NCBI GenBank assembly: GCA_002286715.1
Contig: NSJX01000021.1
Location: 429,083 to 450,067 of the forward strand
Source: Dentipellis sp. KUC8613
Lineage: Eukaryota; Basidiomycota; Agaricomycetes; Russulales; Hericiaceae
Direction: 5' to 3'
Length of the DNA stretch: 20,985 bases
How positions within the stretch are numbered: the first letter of the stretch is position 1; each line of letters begins with the position of its first letter. A model generated the notes under the pieces. That model did not search any database, was not told where the DNA came from, and saw nothing but the letters and a program-made list of their open reading frames with translations. Both the position numbers and the translations under genes were made by a program. Shown one piece after another: positions 9,896 to 19,370 of the stretch.

Positions 9896-10388
9896 GGCAT
9901 TACTTAATTACGCTATACCACGTCCGGAGTAATTGAACATATGGTAGCGCACCTCTGGCATTACTGCGCAGTCGAAACAACGCGTTTGGCATTACTGCGC
10001 GCGTTCCCAAACGCCATCGGCATCACTGTGCGCGCAATGTAACACCTTCGGCATTACTATGCGAGTACCATAAACCCTTCGGCATTGTTGCATGAGTAGT
10101 AAAGCCTCTTTGGCATTACGCTACAGGTCTTCAAGTGTCCCCGGCATTCCATGCATGGCATTGAGAGCCTCCGGCATTACTTTGTGCGAGATAACCTGTC
10201 TTCAGTTTCCTCGGAGTGGTGTACATTGCTATCGGCATTACTTACAACGGAGGCTACTGCCTCCGGCATTAACGTTCAGTAAGTACAATACCATTGGCAT
10301 TCTGGATTACACCGTAGATCATTTTCGGCATTATTTTGCGCTAAGTAGATAGCTGCCGGCGTTCATTATTTCAATGCATGCAAGGTCC
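9896..10388 (+). repeat. 31-bp periodic array with GGCATTAC core (about 16 units)
   Basis: The core GGCATTAC, or a close variant, starts at 9896, 9957, 9988, 10019, 10050, 10081, 10112, 10143, 10173, 10234, 10265, 10296, 10327 and 10358. Two degenerate units fill the 61-bp gaps (near 9926 and 10204). Spacing is 31 bp almost everywhere and 30 bp in a few places. Only the first 8-10 bases are well kept; a looser GCG-G block follows, and the unit often ends CCTTC or CCTCC. The remaining roughly 15 bases differ widely between units. The region is non-coding. It begins 440 bp after the zinc-cluster gene and ends 136 bp beyond the stop of the minus-strand 971-aa gene. Regular spacing with a kept core and free spacers suggests a protein-binding array. 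Confidence 0.85.
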
Positions 10389-10523
10389 TTCACCTCCGGA
10401 GTCAAGTTAAAGTGTGAATTTAAGCCTGAGCACCGAATAACGTTATACCGAAGGCGGTTCATCACACGCAGAGTTATATATGGGGCCATTAATCTATTAT
10501 CACATTCGATGCCGATGCGCTTA

Positions 10524-13500
10524 TTATTTCCGCCCCCGCCTGCCTCCCTTTCCACCGCGATTTGAAGCTGGACCTACTGCTTTAGATGAAGACGGCTTTG
10601 CCGCAGTGGACTCTGCTGCTTTAGCTGTATTGAGCTGGCGGGTGGCTAACATCTTAGCACTTTTCTGGCGTTTGGCTTCATTCTCCTCCGAGAGACTGCA
10701 GAACATCAGCCGTGCGAACCATGTTGAGTAATTTATAGCGACTTACTTAAGTCCTCGCGCCGTCGGAATCTTTACTCTCACAGCTCGTCCTTCACCCGCA
10801 TTATCAGAAATGGAGGTGATTCCTCTCTTCTTCGAACTTACTGGAGTACCTGCAGATATTACCTCTCCGGAGACTTTCTTACCAACAGCAGTATCGGCAG
10901 GAGTGATGGAAAACGTGTCGGAGTCAGGGCCGGGAATATTCTCCCTACTTTGAGTCACCGCTGTCCCAGCAGATGCAAGGGTGCCAGGGCCGGTACTGGG
11001 GCCAGGAAGTGCATTGGGTGTAGATTGGTGACGACTCCCTGGATTACTCTCGGCATCGTTTGCCAGACTCCGAGCGGCAGCAGCCGCCGTACCACGATAT
11101 GCCGGCCTGGCCTTCGGCAATGCTGACTTCACAAGAGGGAGGACATGAGCAGGTGTCACGCCAGTAGTCCGGGACATTGCCGGAGTCGTCATTGTCGGCA
11201 ATGGCACAGGGCGGGGACGTGGATCGATTGGTATAGCTGCTGTCAGCCTCCCACGTGCTTCCCAGAGTTGGAACCAGGAGCGCATGCAATTACAAAGTGG
11301 TAAGAGGTACTGATTGACCTCGGAGAAGGGAATCTTAGAGGACTGTATGAATTCCGGTACAGCTGTTCCCGCCTCCTCATCCGGATCATTGGCACTGAAC
11401 TGACCCAGAGCCAAGTCGCGAAGCATGAGACCAATAGCGAGGCAAGCAAGGGCTGCATCGATGTAGGAAACTGGGTTGCGGGTCCTATGGCTGAATACCG
11501 ATTCGATCTTCAACCATTCCTTGAGCCGCAAGTAGGCTGCAGGATCCTCGTGGACCTTCTGGGGAAGCGACGGCATTTTCGAGCCCATGTGGAGCCATTT
11601 GGGATATCTCGGGCCGCTTTCAGTACGATCAGAGTCATCGGAATCGTCGCTGAGCATATGGTCGGGCTGTAATGCGATCAGAGTTATGCGTAGATATTCT
11701 GACGGCGAGGACATACATCTAGCCTCTCGAGAAAGTCAAGAAGAGCCTGGTAATCTGCTTCCACTGAAAGGGTGTGGAAGTATTTCATCATGGCTTTTGG
11801 CTGCATTCCATAAGGGTCTGTGCCATCCTCAGAGCTTGAGTCACCGGATCTCTTCTTCATGCAAATGAACTGGACGCCACGAGCGACGGATATTGATAAA
11901 AGCGTACCTTGCGAATAGAAGACACTTCTTCCTCCTCCTCACTCTCACTGCCAACGCCCGAGAGCTCGAAGTATTCCTCCGATTCCGTCTCCGTCTCTGA
12001 ATCAAGCATGCTCTTGTTCGCTTTTGCTTTTGCTTTCGCCTTTCCCTTTCCGTTTCCCCCTCCCTTTCCCTTTCCGTTTCCCTTTCCCTTCGCGTTTCCC
12101 TTCGCGATTGACTTCTGCTTCGACGCTTCCTTCGCATTTGCCTTAGCCTCTGCTCTAGCCATGGCCTTCGCGTCGGCCTTCGCCTTCTTATCCGCTTTGG
12201 CCTTCTGCATCCGCTTCACCTTCTCCTCCTTTCTGTTATTACCCTTGCTCTTCCCTTTACAACCGGCACCTGTCCCCACTGGACTCTCGGTATCCTCCGG
12301 ACGAGACACCTCCGGCATCTCGGTGTCTTCGGCTTCGGCCCCGGCATCTCCTGTACCCGTAACCGGCGGAATAACCGGCTCGCCCAATCCGGTGATCTCG
12401 ATAGCAAGTTCCTCAGGTCCAGACGGAGGCGCCTTTGTGCGACGATGGCCAGACCGAATGGCTTCCGGAATGTCGGCAGCTGCAACGGCTTCGCCCTCGT
12501 AGTAGATAGCTTTAAACTGCAGCGGAATGTTCCCGTCGTCTTGTCGGGATGCCCAGAGCTCTAATAGGGTATTGCAATCGTATTCGCGAAGCCTGGACGG
12601 TTCTGCAAACGTCCCGTGCACTGGCAGGTACTCGGGATCTAAGTAATCTTCCACATTCTGGGATATCGCAGACCATGGTATAGATTTCGCTGCGGGATAC
12701 AATTTATCTGTGTAAGCATGGCTGTCAGCATCTGTGCAGCGATAAGGCAGAGGCTCGGACTCACTATAGCATCGGAGAAAGACGATCCGAATTACCGCCT
12801 TCTTCCAGTTCAACGTTGGTGCCTCGCTAATTTCAGGAAGAATTGGGTGACCGTCGGAGCCGCATTTAATGTCATGCACTGTAGGAAGGTCTTCCTTTAC
12901 GGCGGTGAAGTTCCGAGCCCCTGTCCGGACAGCTAATTTATAACACAGTGAGACACAATGGGATCTGAAAAATCCGCTCGACATACCGCTGAGTTCCTCC
13001 GAAAACTTCTTGATACCGATGGAAATGGGCTCCTGATCCCAGGTAGGAACAAGCTGCGCTAGGGTATGGTGACCCAACATCTCGCCAAAGTCATGACTGC
13101 GTGTGGATAAGTCTATGTCATTCCCTAATAGCAGATGTTGCTTACATGCCGTACTCGGCTCCTCCGCCATTGTACGCAGACTTCACCCTTGCAACTAAGA
13201 ATACAACGCTCATTCCGAGCTGACGCTGAAGCGTAGTTGCCATATCAAGTAGGATTGACGCTCCCTTCCGAGCGTAGTATCTGCAGGAACGGAGTCACAA
13301 ATAGAGCGCAAGGAAAAGAAGGACAGTGTATCACTCACGCATCCTGGACCTCCTCGGGAGGAGACCAGCTTGACCATGATTCTGCCAGCTTCTCGTATGT
13401 CTCCAACATCTCCGGGGATAGCTTGCTCTCCATCGCTGTGAGTCCGGCTTGGTAGTGTTTGATGTACGCTGGTGTCCCTGGCTTTGATCCCGGTGCCAAG

Positions 13501-13865
13501 CGTAGAATCTCCTCGTGAATTTCAGCCTTATGGTAATGCGCTGTAACTCCTTTCCGGCTCCATCGGCGGACACATTTCGTTCCAGCATTGACCTGCCGCT
13601 TCCTGCCATGGACATAAAGCCATAGAATGAGATCCTGCGTATACAATGAGTCCGCCTATTAGTTTCCAAAGCTGAGGCATGCACGAACCTTCCTTTCCCT
13701 TGCATTCTCCATGGGCACTGTTTTGCTGAAAGGCCACTGTGCGTCAAAGTCGTGGACGATCGCTGAAGTGACTTGTTTCAGTTCCGCCGACGAAGCATCC
13801 TTGAATTCAGGCAGTCGAGCTCTAAGCCAGTCCAGCTGGGGGGCGGTGTATTGTATCTGTGCCAT
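10524..13865 (-). CDS. 971-aa protein of the cassette, function unknown
   Basis: Nine exons on the minus strand: 13865-13689, 13634-13339, 13280-13146, 13096-12987, 12932-12765, 12707-11908, 11854-11717, 11666-10747 and 10695-10524. Introns are 49-58 bp, and the total is 2916 nt. The ATG at 13865 is preferred over 13934 because the intervening 23 residues look like leader sequence. The first 250 or so residues (starting MAQIQYTAPQLDWLRARLPEF) look folded and resemble, from memory, N-terminal regions of uncharacterised proteins near basidiomycete DNA transposons. A Lys/Ala/Gly tract (446-527, with KGKG and AKAK repeats) and an acidic Ser/Glu tract (531-557) follow. Then come a second folded-looking region (about 609-750), a Ser/Thr/Pro linker and a basic tail ending RGGKGGRRGRK. 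The basic tracts suggest nucleic-acid binding. The exon 7 acceptor has a NAGNAG ambiguity (one residue). The gene is transcribed divergently from the TET/JBP gene. Confidence 0.75.
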
Positions 13866-14438
13866 GGGAGCGGAGGACGGAGGGAGCGATGGCAGTAGAG
13901 GTGAAGAGAACACAGATGTCCAATGCACTTTCAAGACGCGTTGCTCATCTCATGCGCTCGAGCACTTTATGCCGCCATAGACCGGTCCATGGCATCTGCT
14001 CGCGAAGTCCCTTGGCCCGCAACATCTGTTCTACACATCTCCACACCCGCCCTTTACATTCCACTGATTCCCCATGAGACCCTCTACATAACCGTCAAAG
14101 GTTCTTCTGCTCAGTGTTATTCCTTGCTTCTCTAGCAGCATTTCTGTGAACTCGAACTTGTAACCTTAACCCGGCCTCAAGCAGCTTTCAAGGACTCCAC
14201 GGACCATCCCTACGTCATTCCGGTCTGCTCGGAGGGATACCGGACAAAGCCGACCCTTCTCTACCACTTACTAATGATGGACAGAATTAGATTGCCGGCT
14301 GGGGCGTAGGGTATCATTACCACCAGCAATGTGTTCCCGTCTTCACCTTGACCTCGTCTCCCTTCTTACTTTTTTACATCGTGCACTTTTCTTACTCCGA
14401 CACGCACCACCTTTCACGCCCACTCTTCGGAGCTGGAG
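13866..14438. promoter_or_regulatory. Divergent promoter region between the 971-aa gene and the TET/JBP gene
   Basis: These 573 bp separate two head-to-head start codons and must hold both promoters. I see no TATA box I would rely on. Several CCGG/CGGA words occur near 14150-14300, and CT-rich sequence (14340-14420) directly precedes the TET/JBP start. Short open frames here have no domain. Confidence 0.5.
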
Positions 14439-15723
14439 ATGGCGGATATCTCTCGTGTCCTGCAGAAAACCGACGCTATGGCGGATTACCTTCGTTACCG
14501 ATATTTGCATAGCAAGTCCCTAGCTCCAGGAACCCCAATTCCCGAGCCGCCGAAGGCTATGCTGGAGCATCTGAATGTAAATGTCATATGTGACTTGGAT
14601 CACATATGCTTGCTGCTAGTCGCGGCTACTCATAATCAGGGTGAGTATGATTGCTGCCGCCGTTCCAGTCCTAGAGAATTATCGACATTGTCAGTCACAA
14701 TCTCCGTGGATGCGAAACGGTATTGCGAGCATGTTCCATCTGCTGCAGGACCGGCTAAGGAGGCGGAGCTCCGGAAGAAATTTCCACCACAGCAAATGTG
14801 GAGTGATGGGAACACTCGATCGTTTACTTCTCCAACCGCAATTGTTGATACGGGAGGTCGGCCGATCTGTTTCTTCTTGCCCGGTGCTCTCCGCGAATCT
14901 CGGCAGGTGATATACACGTCTCTGAGCCCCCGTCTTTGTTGACCGGAGTGCAGGAAACCATGATCGCTGCAACGCAAGGCCTAAACACACTGCTGGAGAA
15001 GAGTAGGAAGAGTCAACACTCGTCTAGGCACGCGCCGGACTTGTACCGGGATGCTCAGGACTGCGATCAGGTCTACCCCGGGTGTGCAGACTTATGCCCG
15101 GCTTGGTTCGCTTTGGGACACTCGGTCAGAGACTTTACGATGCCTGATATCCAATTTCTCACATTATATTGCAGGGCCGGGCATCGGATCTTCGCTCGTC
15201 TTCCAGTTTCAAAGATCCGCATGCCCAGAAATGGCTAGACGATATATCAGAGTCCAACGGACTGGTAACCGCCGCGCTCAAAGTCATTCACCCGGACTTG
15301 TATTTGGCAGGCATGGCTGCGATGAGGAAACTGAGCGAGCGATCGGACCTCTCAAATGTGGTCCTTCGCTGGTCTACAGTCTTCAGCGGAGTGTCGATCA
15401 TATCGAACCGGCAAACGCTGTGCCATCGGGACTTCAATTCACGACATGAGTATTTCGATATCCTCGCAACTATTGGGCCTTATGGATACACGACTCTCAA
15501 TCTCCCCGGATTGAATACCAAGCTGTCCTACACATGCAGAACGATTGTAGCCATCTCCGGGAAGGCATTTGAACACGAAGTACCACCTTGCGAGGCCGAC
15601 CGCATCTGCTACGCATATTGGATGCGAGATAGCGTTCATCGTGCGTTAGGAATTCCCACAGCGGACTGGACAAACATGAGGAAGGTGGAGAGAGGTTATG
15701 ATGGGTGTTACTACGGCGCATAG
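14439..15723 (+). CDS. TET/JBP-family 2-oxoglutarate/Fe(II) dioxygenase (377 aa)
   Basis: Four exons (14439-14640, 14695-14906, 14954-15124, 15175-15723) with introns of 54, 47 and 50 bp total 1134 nt, ending in TAG. The C-terminal half carries the dioxygenase double-stranded beta-helix signature: HRD with iron ligands H279 and D281 (in LCHRDFNSR), the distal ligand H329 (in KAFEHEVP), and R338 (in ADRICYAYWMRD), the likely 2-oxoglutarate-binding arginine. Upstream segments SPTAIVDTGGRPICFFLPG and CPAWFALGH match the usual layout of basidiomycete TET/JBP proteins. Such enzymes oxidise 5-methylcytosine (or thymine, in JBP) in DNA. No CXXC or other DNA-binding domain is visible, so it is a near-minimal catalytic protein. 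Fungal TET/JBP genes are known to occur with KDZ transposons, and the KDZ transposase starts only 137 bp downstream on the same strand. It looks intact; substrate and product are inferred. Confidence 0.9.
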
Positions 15724-15860
15724 GGCAGTAGTCAGTAAGCCGGATTTGTCCCTGGAGCACTCGTAATCGGGAACGCGTGGCTACCGCAGTCGGACTCTCT
15801 TTCGTTTGTTGATTCTGTTCTACTACCTTTTCAATCACTATCTCTTCATCATTAACTTCT

Positions 15861-18608
15861 ATGGCCAAGCGATTCAACCCCGGAGTAGATGCGGTTCAGG
15901 TCGCATTCTCATATACTAAGAATGGTCGCGGTCGCCGTACCACCAAAAAAATTGTCAAGGCGTCAGAAGCGTCCACGTTCTCCCCTTCAGTTCCCCCGAA
16001 AAATCTACCCAGCGCATCGACCTCTCAGCCCGCCGGATGGAATGACCTTGGAGAGGCAGAAGGACCGCCGTCGGCGTTGTTGCCGTCACAGACTCCTCTC
16101 AAAAAGCTGGTGAGTACGTTTCCGTTGCACCCGAGCTCCAGCGCTCATTCAACGCGTTTAGGCATCCCACCACTGGCTAGCGGAGTACCTACTCGTCAGG
16201 GACTCATATTTGCATACAATTCTGGAGCGCCAGGCGCCATTACTAGTTTGCAGCACCCCTGGATGTCCAGATAGAGCCTTGTGGAGATGCAAGGATTGCA
16301 TTCCGCAGCCCGTCTACTGTGCTACGTGCTGTCGGCGTGCTCACATGCCCATGCCTTTTCATCGTGTTGAGAAGTGGACCGGAACACATTATCAGGACGA
16401 CTGGCTGCTTAGCGTTGGCGTCTTCATCCCGCTAGGGCATCGCGGGAGGCCCTGCCCATCGACAGCTCATCGATTCCCTGGATATGACACTCCCACCAAT
16501 CCTTCTCCTTCACCGGGGCAGCCCTCTCCGGAGACGGTAAAACCATCCACAGCAATACCGGAACAAGGCTCGACTCCTTCCTCGTCACAGCACAGCGATG
16601 TACATGGACGAAAGCAGCAAAAGCTTTTGCACCCATTCCAGCATGGAGACGATACTCCCGGCTGTTACAACGCTTCGGAAACACCCTCTAATCGTGTCCG
16701 GCAGTCTTCCATTGGTGGGGAGACAGCTGTTGCAAGTATCGCTGAGGAAGGCCCAATACCTCCGGACGTGGACAATGTACATGATGTCATTGCCGACGCC
16801 CAAATACCGGTGTTGGACGATGCCGATCCAATGGAAGAAGATGAGCTTGCGGAAGACTGTGACTGGGAAGATACCGAGGACCTCGAGCGCACGAACGTGA
16901 AGCCTACAGAGCTTGATATGTGGGGTAACCCCATGATTCATGTTGTAGACAGCTCCGGAGTTCATCTCATCGGCATTAACTGGTGCGAATGCAAGGAAGA
17001 AGATCATCACATGCAGCTTTTTCGACACGGCTTATTTCCGGCAACGTTCAAATCTCCGAAGACAGCTTTTACATTCCAGGTTCTTGATGAGCAGAGATTA
17101 GATAATCTTGAATGCAAGACCACCGCGTTCCATTTCTTTGGAAAGCTTCGCCGTCTCACCAATCCGGCATTTCCTCACTCCGTACCGGTCAGCTTTTTAT
17201 TGTAGTCTTCATATCCAGGGCTGACGACTTCGAATGCAGAATCGCTACCGGGAACTTCTCAGAGTATCGAGGCAGTGGAGAGATCTCAAGTATAGAAGAT
17301 GGCATGGGTGGGGGCACCAGAATACGATGCCGGGAGAAGGGGATATGGCGCTATTCTGCTTCATATGCCCACGCAATACGTTCAACATGGAAGACAACTG
17401 GAGAGATGATCCGGATCAGTGCGTACGCTTTCTTTAACCCTCATCTCGAATCTAAACTTCTCGTAGGTTGTCGAACATGGTCGTCCTTGCAATGGACGGC
17501 AACTACGAAAACTCTTGCCTCAAGATGCGACGACCTGAAAACGATGTGGTATTGAGTGAGGGATCCGGATTTATGACGGCGCGTCCGCGTTATCGAAAAC
17601 ACTTGGACGTCGCTGTGGAATTCCGAGAGGTAGCTCATTTCCTTTCGGAGTTGCAGAGATGTCAATATGACCGACGGCTTTTTCAGAAATCCACCTGCCA
17701 CGATCACAAGGCAGTCAAGCAAGTGAACGCCAAGCGCGATCACCTTTCAAGCACCGGCTTGGGAGCTATTGTCTGCATGCATGGTTGCTTCGTTCCGAAC
17801 ACCGTTGTGGACTTCCAAGGAGCAGAGATGTACGTTTCATTTCACCTCGTTTGCCTTCGGCATCTTTTCTGACAGTTTCCGAAGGCAAATGAACATGGAT
17901 TATAGCCTATCCATGGCGGCTCGATTTTTTTCGTTTCTATATCTGATGCTCTTGCTATACGACATAATGTGTCAGTATTCGAAGCGCCTGGTGAAGCGCT
18001 TTGACGAGAGCCCTTATCTGGAAATGCCGGCGGGGATGACCGTGAAGAAAGGAATCGGCCTTTTCCATGTACATGGTCACAAGGACGAATGCCTTGCTCA
18101 GTATTCTCCCAATTACATCATAGGTGCTAGACAAGTCGATGGAGAGACCTGCGAACCGTTATGGTGGCCACTGAATGAGGTCGCTCGGAGTACAAAATCC
18201 ATGGCGTACTCGCACCGGAGAGAGATTCTGGATGATCACATGAGTGATTCAAATTGGAAGAAAACCGTTGCAGTCCGTGCGTAAACATTTCTCTGCGTGA
18301 AAATCATTCGGAATTGATAACCCCGGGCGTATAGCCAAAGTACTCTGTAAAAAGTACAAGAAGGCGGTCGTGGCTGTGAAGGAAACATCGGAATACCTGG
18401 TCAAGCTCACGGATAGCGCGGATCCCAATTCCGTCAGGGAATGGATTAGAGCAGACAAGCATGCTCAAGAGAACCGTGACAAGGATCCTTCGCTCATGGA
18501 CATTTATGACATCAAGCTCAACAAACGTGAGTGCAGTCCCATGGATCATTGACCAACTGTAACAAATCTCCACAAGTGAGAAGTGGGCCGGCAAGCAGCA
18601 GTTTCTGA
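15861..18608 (+). CDS. KDZ transposase with CxC2 cysteine cluster, C-terminally truncated
   Basis: Exons 15861-16109, 16162-17187, 17240-17418, 17467-17829, 17885-18276 and about 18335-18526 code 800 residues. A last intron (18527-18576) would lead to a tiny exon ending at TGA 18606-18608, about 810 aa. A CxC2-type cluster (C113, C118, C126, C129, C136, C139, H144, H150) is followed by an acidic linker, then WCEC (C358/C360) and the conserved region before the catalytic core. RNase H-like core candidates are D495 (LAMDGN), D632 (YDIMCQY) and E696 (GETCEPLWWPLN). FHVHGHKDEC and QMNMDYSL are also typical of KDZ enzymes. The core is complete, but full-length relatives continue further; here the C-terminus is replaced by MITE sequence, so activity is doubtful. 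The enzyme would cut and join the ends of its own element. The exact triad is assigned by analogy. Confidence 0.88.
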
Positions 18609-18706
18609 TTCATCTATGAGAGCCATCTTCATTCAAAATAACACATGCTATCATATATTGTAGATGAATCAGAACATGCTGCTTGCCAGCCCACTTCTCA
18701 CTTGTG
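18571..18706. mobile_element. Foldback MITE, 136 bp, with 46-bp inverted repeats
   Basis: The left arm 18571-18616 (CACAAGTGAGAAGTGGGCC...) and right arm 18661-18706 are inverted copies with three mismatches in 46. The 44-bp loop is AT-rich. No target-site duplication is clear. The arm resembles that of the neighbouring element (shared GAAGTGGGC/GAGTGGGCC and TCTGATTCA words). Its left tip coincides with the acceptor of the last KDZ intron. Confidence 0.85.
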
Positions 18707-18748
18707 ATGTGCAGAGCGCAGTGCAGCTGGTATTCCAGGTACAGTATG

Positions 18749-18924
18749 ACTAGTTGGGAGTGGGCCATCACATGTGCGGCAGGATCTGATTCAGCCAGGG
18801 GGGTTATTTCATCTCTGCGAATACTAAGGAGTTCTTGATTTTATTATATATCCAAGTAATAATGAACATGACATATTCCCCCCCTGGCTAAACCAGAATC
18901 TGCTGCATGCCACTCCCAACTAGT
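18749..18924. mobile_element. Foldback MITE, 176 bp, CTAGTTGGGAGTGG termini
   Basis: Imperfect inverted repeats of about 45-50 bp run from ACTAGTTGGGAGTGG at 18749 to CCACTCCCAACTAGT ending at 18924, each bordered inside by a run of G or C next to AGCCAG/CTGGCT. The middle (about 80 bp) is AT-rich. 18749-18889 is repeated inverted at 1000-1139. The palindromic ACTAGT ends hide any target-site duplication. Confidence 0.85.
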
Positions 18925-19370
18925 TTGACTTGAACTGACTTGATTTGATTTGTTTGCATGGTACCCAATTGAATTTGATCTTATCTTCTCTGATATGTTC
19001 TTGTCTGACTCTGTTTAATTTTACTGGATTTTACTGGATTTTGCTGGATTTTATTTGAGCTACACATAATATCCAGCTTAAATCTAAATAGTGAGAGCAT
19101 TGAAAATCATTTTATTGATACCTACATAAGGATGCAAAAGAACTAGTATACTGCAACTATGAAGACCCCAAGTATAAGAAAAATAATAAACAGATTGCTC
19201 AATGGTGAAAAGTAATCCAAAAGGTTCATATTGAACATCAATGAAAGCCTCAAAAGATCGAAAATACAACATACCATTGCAATGAAAACACTTAATAATC
19301 TGGGGGCAGTTCAAGTGAAGGCAGGACTAGGAAGATAAGAAAGAAACTTACTACAAGGTTCCAGAGGGCA
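18925..19370. other. AT-rich spacer with short tandem repeats
   Basis: No gene is supported. A TTGACTTGA/TTGATTTG simple stretch lies at 18925-18955. Three copies of a 10-bp unit (TTTTACTGGA, the third with G for A) lie at about 19019-19048. The rest is unstructured AT-rich sequence. Confidence 0.55.

Noticed and set aside
10092..10352. 86-codon open frame across the 31-bp array
   Set aside because: It merely runs through the repeats; 31 is not a multiple of 3, so no repeated peptide results, and no domain is seen.
9896..10388. Reading the 31-bp array as a CRISPR array
   Set aside because: The genome is eukaryotic, the conserved part is only 8-10 bp and itself varies, no cas-like gene is present, and the spacer boundaries are not sharp.
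14585..14608. Perfect hairpin CATATGTGA...TCACATATG
   Set aside because: It falls inside coding exon 1 of the TET/JBP gene and is short enough to be chance.
14577..14619. Possible first intron of the TET/JBP gene starting at GTAAAT
   Set aside because: Using it leaves the downstream frame wrong. Keeping it as exon and splicing 14641-14694 gives a continuous frame with a TET-like N-terminal segment.
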